A stretch of 41,050 nucleotides of DNA from positions 1-41,050 of the forward strand of contig JAGWMG010000006.1 in NCBI GenBank assembly GCA_028871795.1, given 5' to 3'. Source of the DNA: Alphaproteobacteria bacterium. GTDB taxonomy: Bacteria; Pseudomonadota; Alphaproteobacteria; Micropepsales; Micropepsaceae. The translations under genes and the position numbers were made by a program. Below, piece after piece: positions 11,963-21,137 of the stretch (positions are counted from its first letter, which is position 1; each line of letters begins with the position of its first letter). Under the pieces are notes generated by a model. It worked only from the letters and a program-made list of their open reading frames with translations. It was not told where the DNA came from and did not search any database.

Positions 11963-12585
11963 CAATCGAAATCCGTCGGCAAACCGGGCGCTTGCGAATG
12001 TTCGTACATGCGCTGGATCTGCCACGCCAGGACGCGCGTTTCCGACAGTTCCGGCAAGGCGTCGAGCGGGAAGAAGCGCGCTTCGCCGGTCTCCAGGTCC
12101 GATTTCCCGCAGCGCCCGACGACGTCGCACACGAAGAACAATTTGTAGATGTGGAACGGATGGGGGCGCGCGTGGCCGTGCCGGTCGCGGTCGTAAACGG
12201 CCGCGAGCTTGCGCGCCGTGACGACGTAGCCGGCCTCTTCGCGCACTTCCCGCAACAGGGCTTCGCTGGGGGATTCGTTGACGTCGGCGAACCCGCCCGG
12301 CATCGTCCAGCGGCCGTTGTCGATCGTCTCGCTGACCAGCAGCACGCTGCGCTCGCGATAGATGGCGCCGCGCACATCCACCTTCGGGGTCGCATAACCG
12401 GTCTGTTGCGCGAACAGCCCTTCGATCACGGATAGATCGGCGCCGGAACCTTCCGCCATAATCCGCGCCGCAAGCGACATCATGTCCTCGTATCGGGCGC
12501 GGTCGTAAGGGTTTTCCGCGTAGGCCAGGCCGCTTTGCGACAAGGCCTGCAGCTCGCGCGCCCACAGAAGCCATTTGGGTTGCAT
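11962..12585 (-). CDS. NUDIX hydrolase with N-terminal NUDIX-associated domain
   Basis: A 207-residue protein. A helical N-terminal domain (residues 1-60) of the kind found in ADP-ribose/CDP-choline pyrophosphatase-type NUDIX enzymes is followed by a complete Nudix box at 98-120 (G-x5-E-x7-REVREEAG). It should hydrolyse a nucleoside diphosphate derivative using Mg2+. It starts one base after the nnr stop and overlaps the GNAT start, so the three genes are read as one unit. Its neighbour nnr repairs damaged NAD(P)H, so a nucleotide-housekeeping role is plausible but not shown. Confidence 0.92.
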   Translation of the reverse strand: MQPKWLLWARELQALSQSGLAYAENPYDRARYEDMMSLAARIMAEGSGADLSVIEGLFAQQTGYATPKVDVRGAIYRERSVLLVSETIDNGRWTMPGGFADVNESPSEALLREVREEAGYVVTARKLAAVYDRDRHGHARPHPFHIYKLFFVCDVVGRCGKSDLETGEARFFPLDALPELSETRVLAWQIQRMYEHSQAPGLPTDFD

Positions 12586-12586
12586 G

Positions 12587-14065
12587 TCAAGTCCCGTCGA
12601 AGAGCCGTTTCAGCACGGCGGGCAATTGTTCGGGCAAATCCTCGGAGATCAACCCCGGACCGAAAAGATTCGCCGCCTCGCCGTGCAGCCAGACGGCGGC
12701 GCAGGTGGCTTCGAACGCGCCCATGCCTTGTGCGAGCAGTCCCGCGACGAACCCGGCCAGCACATCGCCGGAGCCGGCCGTGGCAAGCCAGGGCGGCGCG
12801 TTCGCATTGATCGCGGCATCGCCCTTCGGGCTGGCGATGACGGTATCCGGCCCTTTGAGCAATACTGTGCAATTGGTGATAGCGGCGGCTTCACGCGCCG
12901 CATGAAGCCGCGTCGGCATCCGTGCGAGCAAGCCGGGAAACAGCCGTTCGAACTCGCCTTCGTGCGGCGTCAGCACGACGCGTGCGTGCGGCCGGGTAAG
13001 ATGTCCCTTCACGTCGTGGGCGATTGCGGTCAGCGCGTCGGCATCGAGCACGACAGATGCCTCGCTCGCCAGCGCCGCGTCAACGAGGTGCAGAATCGGC
13101 CGCCCCACCCCGCAACCCGGCCCAATCACCACCGCGTTCAAGCGCTTGTCCTTCAGGAGACCGGCGAGACCATCGGGACCGTCGAACGGCTTGACCATGA
13201 TCGCGGTCAGATGGGCGGCATTGACCGACACGGATTCTGGCGGGCTGGCGACGCTTACAAGGCCCGCACCAATACGCAATGCGCCGCGCGCCGCCAAACG
13301 GGCCGCACCCGTCGCGTGTGCCGGCCCGCTGACGATCAGCGCATGACCGCGGCCATATTTGTGAGCGAGCGGATCGGGCCAAGGAAAATTGTAACGCCAC
13401 CGGTCAGGCGCATTCTCGAATGTGCGCGGCTTTATCTCCTTCAGCGCTTCCTCGGGAATGCCGATGTCGGCCACGACGACCTCACCACAGGCCATACGCC
13501 CGGGCATGAGCAGATGCCCCGGCTTCTTTCGGAAGAACGTGATGGTAAGATCGGCGCGAAAGACGGCCTTCATACCGAGGCGACGTCCAAGATCGCCGGA
13601 AATGCCGCTCGGCATGTCGATGGCGACGACAGGCGCGCCGTTCTTGGGTGCGGCAGCGACGGCCAGCGCTTCGCCCTCCAACTCGCGCGAGAGACCCGCG
13701 CCGAACAGCGCATCGACGATCAGTTCCGCGCCTTTCAGCGCATCGGCCGACAGCGGGACCAGCGCGCCGTTCCACCGCATCGCCATCGCGGCGGCGTCGC
13801 CCCTTAGGTTTGCGCGCGCGCCAAGCAACGCCACGCGCACGTCCCAGCCGCGCGCCTTCAAGAGTCGCGCCGCAACGAAGCCGTCGCCGCCGTTGTTTCC
13901 CGGCCCGCAGAGCACCGCGGTCGGACGCGGCGGCCAGCGCTTGAGGATTTCCTCGGCGACCGCGCCCCCGGCATTCTCCATCAGCGTCAGCGACGGCACG
14001 CCGTGGTCCGCCGCGTAGCGGTCGGCCGCGTACATCTCGGCGACGGTGACGATCTCGTTGGTCAT
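12587..14065 (-). CDS. nnr: Bifunctional NAD(P)HX epimerase / ADP-dependent NAD(P)HX dehydratase
   Basis: A 492-residue fusion that repairs hydrated NADH and NADPH. The N-terminal YjeF epimerase domain (to about residue 210) carries MENAGGAVAEEI and CGPGNNGGDGFVAARLL. The C-terminal ribokinase-like dehydratase domain carries KYGRGHALIVSG, IGPGCGVG, VLDADALTA, LTPHEGEFERL and the anion-hole motif TAGSGDVLAGFVAGLL. Both domains look intact. The first gene of a tight operon with the NUDIX and GNAT genes, and divergent from glnB, with 274 bp between. Confidence 0.96.
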   Translation of the reverse strand: MTNEIVTVAEMYAADRYAADHGVPSLTLMENAGGAVAEEILKRWPPRPTAVLCGPGNNGGDGFVAARLLKARGWDVRVALLGARANLRGDAAAMAMRWNGALVPLSADALKGAELIVDALFGAGLSRELEGEALAVAAAPKNGAPVVAIDMPSGISGDLGRRLGMKAVFRADLTITFFRKKPGHLLMPGRMACGEVVVADIGIPEEALKEIKPRTFENAPDRWRYNFPWPDPLAHKYGRGHALIVSGPAHATGAARLAARGALRIGAGLVSVASPPESVSVNAAHLTAIMVKPFDGPDGLAGLLKDKRLNAVVIGPGCGVGRPILHLVDAALASEASVVLDADALTAIAHDVKGHLTRPHARVVLTPHEGEFERLFPGLLARMPTRLHAAREAAAITNCTVLLKGPDTVIASPKGDAAINANAPPWLATAGSGDVLAGFVAGLLAQGMGAFEATCAAVWLHGEAANLFGPGLISEDLPEQLPAVLKRLFDGT

Positions 14066-14276
14066 GGCCGGCGAGGTTAGCCTACCCTCCGCAAGGCGCT
14101 AGCGATATGAGCCGAAGGGCGTCGCTGCAAGCGCGTGTTCCGCGCGGTAACGCCCAGCCGCCGTCTGCGCTGCCCGTTTCTGATGCAGTGTGGCTATTTT
14201 CTAAGCAGGTTTCGCCCCGCACCAAGCTGGATTATAATAAGCCGCTGAAATTACTTGTGATTAAGTCGCCGGGAAA

Positions 14277-14293
14277 CTGGCACAACCCCTGCT
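14277..14293 (+). promoter_or_regulatory. Sigma-54 (-24/-12) promoter of glnBA
   Basis: CTGGCAC-N6-TGCT has the GG (14279-14280) and GC (14291-14292) separated by exactly 10 bp, as required for RpoN promoters. Transcription would begin near 14304, about 36 bp before glnB. The sequence GCACCAAGCTGG at 14219-14230 resembles part of an NtrC site but is too imperfect to call. Confidence 0.75.
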
Positions 14294-14303
14294 ATTTCGT
14301 TAA

Positions 14304-14678
<375 letters not shown>

Positions 14679-14721
14679 CGGCTGCCGCGAAATTCCAACT
14701 GCAGAACGGGAAAGACCGACC

Positions 14722-16131
<1,410 letters not shown>

Positions 16132-16162
16132 CGACCGGACTTCTGCGAAGCGGCGCCCGGCG

Positions 16163-17623
16163 CTACGCCGCCGCGGACTCCTTCGTCGCCTGCACCGGCG
16201 GCTCGGTCGGCAGGACGACATAGGCGCGGCAGCCCTTGCCGTATTCGCTTTCCAGCCAGGCGCGGCCGCCGTGCAGTTCGGTCAGGCCGCGCACCAGCGC
16301 CAGTCCCAGGCCGGTGCCGCCGGCCTGACGGTCGTAACGGTTGTCGACCTGGCTGAAGGGCGTGAAAATCTTGTCGAGTTTCTCGCGCGGAATGCCCGGG
16401 CCGTTGTCTTCGCACACGATCTGGAATCCGCCACCACGCGCCTGACCGGCCGTCACTTTGATGGCGCCGCCTTCCGGCGTGAACTTCACGGCGTTGGAGA
16501 CGAGATTGATGAGGATCTGCTTGAGGGCGCGCTCGTCGGCATAAAGCGGCGGCGCGTCCGGGGCCACCGCGATCGTAAGTTGCTGCTTCTTCTCGCGCGC
16601 CTTGGAGCCGATCAGTTTCAGCGCGATGTCGAAAACGCGGGGCGCGTCGAGCGGATGTGGCGCGATTTCCATCTTGCCGGCTTCGATCTTGGCGACGTCG
16701 AGCAGGTCGTTGATGAGGCTGAGCAAATGCGCGCCCGAGGAGTGGATGTCGCCGGCATATTCCTTGTACCGCGCGGAGCCGACCGGCCCGAAGCATTCCT
16801 GGGCAATGATCTCGGAGAAGCCGAGGATCGCGTTGAGGGGAGTGCGCAGTTCGTGGCTCATGTTGGCGAGAAAAGCGGTCTTGGAGGCGTTCGCGGTCTC
16901 GGCTTCGAAGCGCTTGCGCAAGGCGTCGTCGCGCGTCTCTTCGAGTTCGCGCGCCAGGTCTTCCACTTGGAAACGCAATCGCGAGTCTTCGTCCAGGCGA
17001 TGCATCAGCCGGCGGCCGTCGACCAGCAGTTGCGCCGCCAACGCCGGGATGGCTATGGCGATGCCGGAGTCCACCAACATGCCGCCGAACAGAAAGCGCA
17101 GCGCCGCCATGGATGTCAGCGGCAAGATGCTGGCGAGAAACATGTCCATGTGGCTGGACCGGCTGACGATCAGCATCGCCATGACGCCGACCGTGGCGCA
17201 TGCCAGAAAAATGTGGTTGACCACGCTGGTCGGATCCCACAAAAGCCAGGGCATGAGGCCCCAGGCGCCGCTGATGACCGCCTGCATCGCGACGATGCGC
17301 GAGAACCACGGCTTGGTGCGGTCGTAGTCGTTGCTCTCCGCGGTGTCGTACTGGTAGATCGAGACGACGCTTGCCGACAGGATCATCGTCGCCGAGACGA
17401 TCACGGGTACGAAGACGGCGATGTTGAAGTTGGCGTGACCGAACAAGCCGAAGCTGTCCGAGCCGAGCCAGGCGATCGCCAGAGCCCAGAACGGCGACGA
17501 AAGCCGCGTCGAACGAACCGTCTGCGATGTGAGATCGAGCTGCGCCTTGAGCACGCGGACGTCGGTGCTGCGCTGGCTGCGCAGCCGCTTGATGAACGTC
17601 ACGTCGTTCCCCTCATTACGCAT
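16163..17623 (-). CDS. Membrane-bound sensor histidine kinase
   Basis: A 486-residue protein. Residues about 45-200 contain around six hydrophobic segments without a recognisable ligand domain. They are followed by a coiled coil (205-245), the dimerisation/phosphoacceptor box FLANMSHELRTPLNAILGFS with His257, and a complete HATPase domain with N box (LINLVSNAVKFT), G1 (DNGPGIP), F box and G2 (GGTGLGLAL). The H box and its spacing resemble the PleC/DivJ group of alphaproteobacterial kinases. There is no response regulator next to it, so the partner is unknown. A GTG at 17602 has a better RBS (GAGGGG, 6 bp) than the ATG at 17623 and may be the true start. It is convergent with glnA and divergent from parE. 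Confidence 0.93.
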   Translation of the reverse strand: MRNEGNDVTFIKRLRSQRSTDVRVLKAQLDLTSQTVRSTRLSSPFWALAIAWLGSDSFGLFGHANFNIAVFVPVIVSATMILSASVVSIYQYDTAESNDYDRTKPWFSRIVAMQAVISGAWGLMPWLLWDPTSVVNHIFLACATVGVMAMLIVSRSSHMDMFLASILPLTSMAALRFLFGGMLVDSGIAIAIPALAAQLLVDGRRLMHRLDEDSRLRFQVEDLARELEETRDDALRKRFEAETANASKTAFLANMSHELRTPLNAILGFSEIIAQECFGPVGSARYKEYAGDIHSSGAHLLSLINDLLDVAKIEAGKMEIAPHPLDAPRVFDIALKLIGSKAREKKQQLTIAVAPDAPPLYADERALKQILINLVSNAVKFTPEGGAIKVTAGQARGGGFQIVCEDNGPGIPREKLDKIFTPFSQVDNRYDRQAGGTGLGLALVRGLTELHGGRAWLESEYGKGCRAYVVLPTEPPVQATKESAAA

Positions 17624-17912
17624 CGCATTACTTCTGTCGAGCGGGGCATCCTACGAAACGTCCGTTAAGATTTACTGAGAATGCACCACTCGATCGCGGC
17701 CCCGAGGATTCAGCGTTTGCGGAAGGTCCATCCCTAACGAAGCGTAAAAAAACACGTTTGCCGTTTCCGACATCGTTATCGATGCGGTCGCGATTTGCCC
17801 GCCTCGTCGCCGCGGGCACCGGCGCTCGGCGTTTTGCCGAAAGCAGTTGGTGCTGTATGGAAAAGGACCCGTTAACGTATCGGTGACGGACGAATCGCGG
17901 TTATTTCGAGAC

Positions 17913-19880
17913 ATGAGCAAGGCACAAGATTTGTTCGATGCGGCACCGCCGCCCTCCAAGGGCTACACAGCGAAAGACATCGAGGTCCTCGAGGGCCTGG
18001 AGCCCGTGCGGCGCCGGCCGGGCATGTACATCGGCGGAACCGACACGGCCGCGCTGCACCACCTCGCCGCGGAAATCCTCGACAACGCAATGGACGAGGC
18101 CGTGGCGGGCCACGCCGGCCGCATCGAGATCGAGCTGGACGACGGCGACGTGCTGAGCGTGCGCGACAACGGCCGCGGCATTCCGGTGGACGCCCATCCC
18201 AAGTTCAAGAACAAGTCGGCGCTGGAAGTCATAATGACCACGCTGCACGCGGGCGGGAAGTTCGGCGGCAAGGTCTACGACACCTCCGGCGGCCTGCATG
18301 GCGTCGGCGCTTCCGTGGTTAACGCCCTGTCGGAATGGATGGAGGTCGAGGTCGCGCGCGACCGGCGCGGCCACAAGATGCGCTTCGAGCGCGGCAAAGC
18401 CGTCGGCAAGCTCAAGGACATGGGCGCGGCGAACCGGCGCGGCACCGTCGTCGCCTTCAAGCCGGACCGGCAGATCTTCGGCGACGACGTGCATTTCTCG
18501 CCGGCGCGGCTGTACCGCATGGCGAAGTCCAAGGCCTATCTCTACCGCGGCGTGGAAATCCGCTGGAAATGCGCGCCCGGTCTTATCGACGACTGCACGC
18601 CCGCCGAGGACACGCTGAAATTCCCCGGCGGCCTCACCGACTTCCTCGCCGGCGAGATCGAAGGCAAGCAGACCGTCACGCCGCGCACCTTCTGCGGCCG
18701 CACCGAGAACCGCGACGGCAAGGGAGCGGTGGAATGGGCCGTCGCCTGGGCGCCCGAGGCGGACCCGTTCCTTTACACCTACTGCAACACGATCCCGACA
18801 CTGCAAGGCGGCACCCACGAGCAGGGTTTGCGCAATGCGCTGACGCGGGCCCTGCGCGCCCACGGCGAACGCGCCAGCAACCGCAAGACCGCGCTCGTCA
18901 CGCCCGACGATGTGATGGCGTCGGCCTGCGCCATCCTGTCGATCTTCATCCGCGAGCCGGAGTTCCAGGGCCAGACCAAGGACAAGCTCTCCTCGCCCGA
19001 GGCGCAGCGGCTGGTGGAGAACGTGGTGCGCGATCACTTCGACCATTGGCTGGCCGAAAGTCCGCAGGAAGCCGACCTCCTCCTCGATTTCGTCGTCGAC
19101 CGGGCGGAGGAGCGCCTCAAGCGCAAGCAGGAGAAGGAAATCTCCCGCAAGGCGGCGACGCGCAAGCTGCGCCTTCCCGGCAAGCTGGCGGATTGCACGC
19201 GCGACGCGGCCGAGGGTACCGAGATTTTCCTGGTGGAAGGCGATTCCGCCGGCGGCTCCGCCAAGCAGGCCCGCGACCGCGCCATCCAGGCGGTGCTGCC
19301 TCTGCGCGGAAAAATCCTCAACGTCGCCAGCGCCGCCGCCGGCAAGCTTCAGCAGAACCAGGAGTTGTCCGATCTGGTGCAGGCGCTGGGCTGCGGCACC
19401 GGCGCGAAATACCGCAGCGAGGATTTGCGTTACGAGCGCGTCGTGGTGATGACCGACGCCGACGTGGACGGCGCACACATCGCTTCGCTGCTGCTGACGT
19501 TCTTCTATCGCGAGATGCCCAAGCTGATTGCCGACGGCCACCTCTTCCTGGCGATGCCGCCGCTCTACCGGCTCAGCCACGGCCCCACGACGGTCTACGC
19601 CCGCGACGACAAGCACCGCGAGCGGCTGCTCAAGTCGGCGTTCAAGGCGAATGCCAAGGTGGAAGTCTCGCGCTTCAAGGGGCTGGGCGAGATGATGCCG
19701 GCGCAGCTCAAGGACACCACCATGAAGCCCGGCAGCCGCACGCTGGTGCGCGTCGAGATCGCCGACGACGCGCGCAAGGAAACCGAGAACCTCGTCGAAC
19801 GCCTGATGGGCAAGAAGCCGGAACTGCGCTTTCAGTTCATCCAGGAGAACGCGCGGTTCGTGAAGGATGTGGATGTCTAA
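17913..19880 (+). CDS. parE: DNA topoisomerase IV subunit B
   Basis: The ATPase subunit of the enzyme that decatenates daughter chromosomes. The 655 residues have a GHKL ATPase domain (EVLEGLEPVRRRPGMYIGG, EILDNAMDEAV, DNGRGIP, GGLHGVGASVVNALS), a transducer domain, and a TOPRIM domain (EGDSAGGSAKQARDRAIQ, then DADVDGAHI). The length, GGTD after the RRPGMYI block, and AIQAVLPLRGKILNV fit ParE rather than GyrB. ATG at 17913 is chosen by family alignment; the RBS is weak and a longer start at 17847 cannot be excluded. Its TAA overlaps the stop of the convergent ceramidase-like gene by 3 bp. parC is not in the window. Confidence 0.96.
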   Translation: MSKAQDLFDAAPPPSKGYTAKDIEVLEGLEPVRRRPGMYIGGTDTAALHHLAAEILDNAMDEAVAGHAGRIEIELDDGDVLSVRDNGRGIPVDAHPKFKNKSALEVIMTTLHAGGKFGGKVYDTSGGLHGVGASVVNALSEWMEVEVARDRRGHKMRFERGKAVGKLKDMGAANRRGTVVAFKPDRQIFGDDVHFSPARLYRMAKSKAYLYRGVEIRWKCAPGLIDDCTPAEDTLKFPGGLTDFLAGEIEGKQTVTPRTFCGRTENRDGKGAVEWAVAWAPEADPFLYTYCNTIPTLQGGTHEQGLRNALTRALRAHGERASNRKTALVTPDDVMASACAILSIFIREPEFQGQTKDKLSSPEAQRLVENVVRDHFDHWLAESPQEADLLLDFVVDRAEERLKRKQEKEISRKAATRKLRLPGKLADCTRDAAEGTEIFLVEGDSAGGSAKQARDRAIQAVLPLRGKILNVASAAAGKLQQNQELSDLVQALGCGTGAKYRSEDLRYERVVVMTDADVDGAHIASLLLTFFYREMPKLIADGHLFLAMPPLYRLSHGPTTVYARDDKHRERLLKSAFKANAKVEVSRFKGLGEMMPAQLKDTTMKPGSRTLVRVEIADDARKETENLVERLMGKKPELRFQFIQENARFVKDVDV

Positions 19881-20554
19881 GTCGCCCTGGCCGGCGTCTT
19901 CAACCTTACCAGCAGCACGATCCCCAGATACGACGCCGTCGACAGGCAGATGTGCCAGAGGAAATGCGTCCCGAACGGGACGAGGCCGCACATCATCAGG
20001 TCGATCGAGCGAAACACCGCCGCCGCCACGCCGAACATCAGAATGACGGCGCCGAGCGACGCCTGGCGCGGGCCGAATTTGCGGTCGGTGGCGAACACAA
20101 GGCCCGCTCCGACGGCCGCGATGGTGGCAAACGCCGGCGCGAACGTCAGGGCGCGCGGCGCGTCGGCGCCGGTCAGCTTGAACGCCAGCGCGACGCTGCC
20201 GACCGCCGCCGCGAGCATGGCGACGGGACCGGCGATCCCCGCGATGCGTCCGAACAACCGGCGCATCCACAGGCCGCAGAAGACGATCAGAAACAGCATG
20301 CCCGGAATCCAATCGAGCTGCAGCGCCCACAGCGTGCGCAGCCCGTGCCACAGGAAGCTGCCGATGCCGACGGCGAACAGCAGGAACAGCAGCACGACGA
20401 GATCGGCGGAGAAGCCGACCCGCGAGCGGCGCACGTGCATCACCGCGAGGATCGCCGCGAGAATGATGAAGGCGTTGGTCAGCGTGTTGACCGGCTCGGC
20501 CATGAAAAGCCAGGGATGTCCGGTCTCGCAATAGATGGGGCCGTGGGGAACCAT
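19877..20554 (-). CDS. Ceramidase-family (CREST) membrane hydrolase
   Basis: A 225-residue protein with about seven hydrophobic segments. The zinc-site pattern of alkaline ceramidases is intact: Ser66-x3-His70 (GSFLWHG), Asp81 eleven residues later (LDWIPG), and His197-x3-His201 (THFLWH). The N-terminal IYCETGHPWLFMAEPVNT, with Cys, Glu and Asn, also fits the family. Members hydrolyse the amide bond of ceramides or related lipids in the membrane. The natural substrate here is unknown; it could be a bacterial sphingolipid or another N-acyl lipid. It is convergent with parE, with overlapping stop codons. Confidence 0.85.
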   Translation of the reverse strand: MVPHGPIYCETGHPWLFMAEPVNTLTNAFIILAAILAVMHVRRSRVGFSADLVVLLFLLFAVGIGSFLWHGLRTLWALQLDWIPGMLFLIVFCGLWMRRLFGRIAGIAGPVAMLAAAVGSVALAFKLTGADAPRALTFAPAFATIAAVGAGLVFATDRKFGPRQASLGAVILMFGVAAAVFRSIDLMMCGLVPFGTHFLWHICLSTASYLGIVLLVRLKTPARAT

Positions 20555-20626
20555 GCGTCCGCCCGCTCAAGCTTTTGCCGCCGGACGGTGCCGCGCTTCG
20601 CGGCGCTTGTCTATCGTCACTTCTTA

Positions 20627-20733
20627 CTTCGTCATGGCCGGGCTCGACCCGGCCATCCAGCGAAGAAAGTAGTCTTCCGCCGCGCGGACACGCGGCGACT
20701 GGATGGCCGCCTCAAGGGCGGCCATGACGAAGA
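20627..20733. repeat. Palindromic genomic repeat
   Basis: CTTCGTCATGGCCG at 20627-20640 returns inverted as CGGCCATGACGAAG at 20720-20733. Internal palindromes are GGCCGGGCTCGACCCGGCC and the GGATGGCCGCC...GGGCGGCC part. This type of 'GTCATGGCCGGGCT' unit is a widespread intergenic repeat of alphaproteobacteria. It fills most of the gap between the ceramidase-like gene and the small gene at 20783. Confidence 0.7.
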
Positions 20734-20782
20734 AGGGAGATTGGTGATATTGTGAAGGTGATCGAGGAATAGGAAACGGCAA

Positions 20783-21010
20783 ATGCCATACATGTGGTCA
20801 ACGCTAAGTCTTGAAGATTTAGCGAGCCGAGTGGGTCAGCCGGGTTCGATGGATTCCCAATCGGTTGAAATCGAAATGCTTCGTCGGCAAACGGCGGCAC
20901 AAGTCGCCTCTGCGAAATATATGCTCCTGTCAGTGATCGCGATTGCCGCCACGTCGGGCCTTAATGCTCTATTTGCGTTCCTCACCTGGTACTTCCCTCA
21001 TTCAAACTGA
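20783..21010 (+). CDS. Small membrane protein, unknown function
   Basis: A 75-residue frame not recognised as any family. Residues 1-45 are polar with a possible helix (SVEIEMLRRQTAAQVASAKY). Residues 47-70 form one transmembrane segment (LLSVIAIAATSGLNALFAFL). The layout, a short cytoplasmic helix before a C-terminal membrane anchor, is common in small unannotated proteins. ATG is preceded by AGGAAACGG, an acceptable RBS. Codon use is less G+C-biased than in its neighbours, and no homologue came to mind, so it may be a recently acquired or spurious gene. Confidence 0.45.
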   Translation: MPYMWSTLSLEDLASRVGQPGSMDSQSVEIEMLRRQTAAQVASAKYMLLSVIAIAATSGLNALFAFLTWYFPHSN

Positions 21011-21034
21011 CCCACTACCGCAATTCTCCCCACC

Positions 21035-21062
21035 TTGACTTTTCACGTTTTGTACCCATATT
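21035..21062 (+). promoter_or_regulatory. Promoter of the DEAD-box helicase gene
   Basis: TTGACT (21035-21040) and CATATT (21057-21062) with a 16-bp spacer form a sigma-70-like pair, giving a leader of about 70 nt before the TTG start. Confidence 0.5.
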
Positions 21063-21103
21063 GCGGCGCACAGTGGAACCGACCGCCGATTCGGGCTGGT
21101 CGT

Positions 21104-21121
21104 GGGCGCTCGAATGCGCCC
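21104..21121 (+). promoter_or_regulatory. Leader hairpin before the helicase RBS
   Basis: GGGCGC-TCGAAT-GCGCCC forms a 6-bp all-G/C stem ending 5 bp before the Shine-Dalgarno AAGGAG (21127-21132). It may influence initiation at the TTG start; helicases of this family often control their own mRNA. Confidence 0.4.
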
Positions 21122-21137
21122 CCTTTAAGGAGCGTGT

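Noticed and set aside
14219..14230. Possible NtrC site GCACCAAGCTGG
   Set aside because: The two halves have the wrong spacing (3 instead of 4-5) and the right half is incomplete; not called as a feature.
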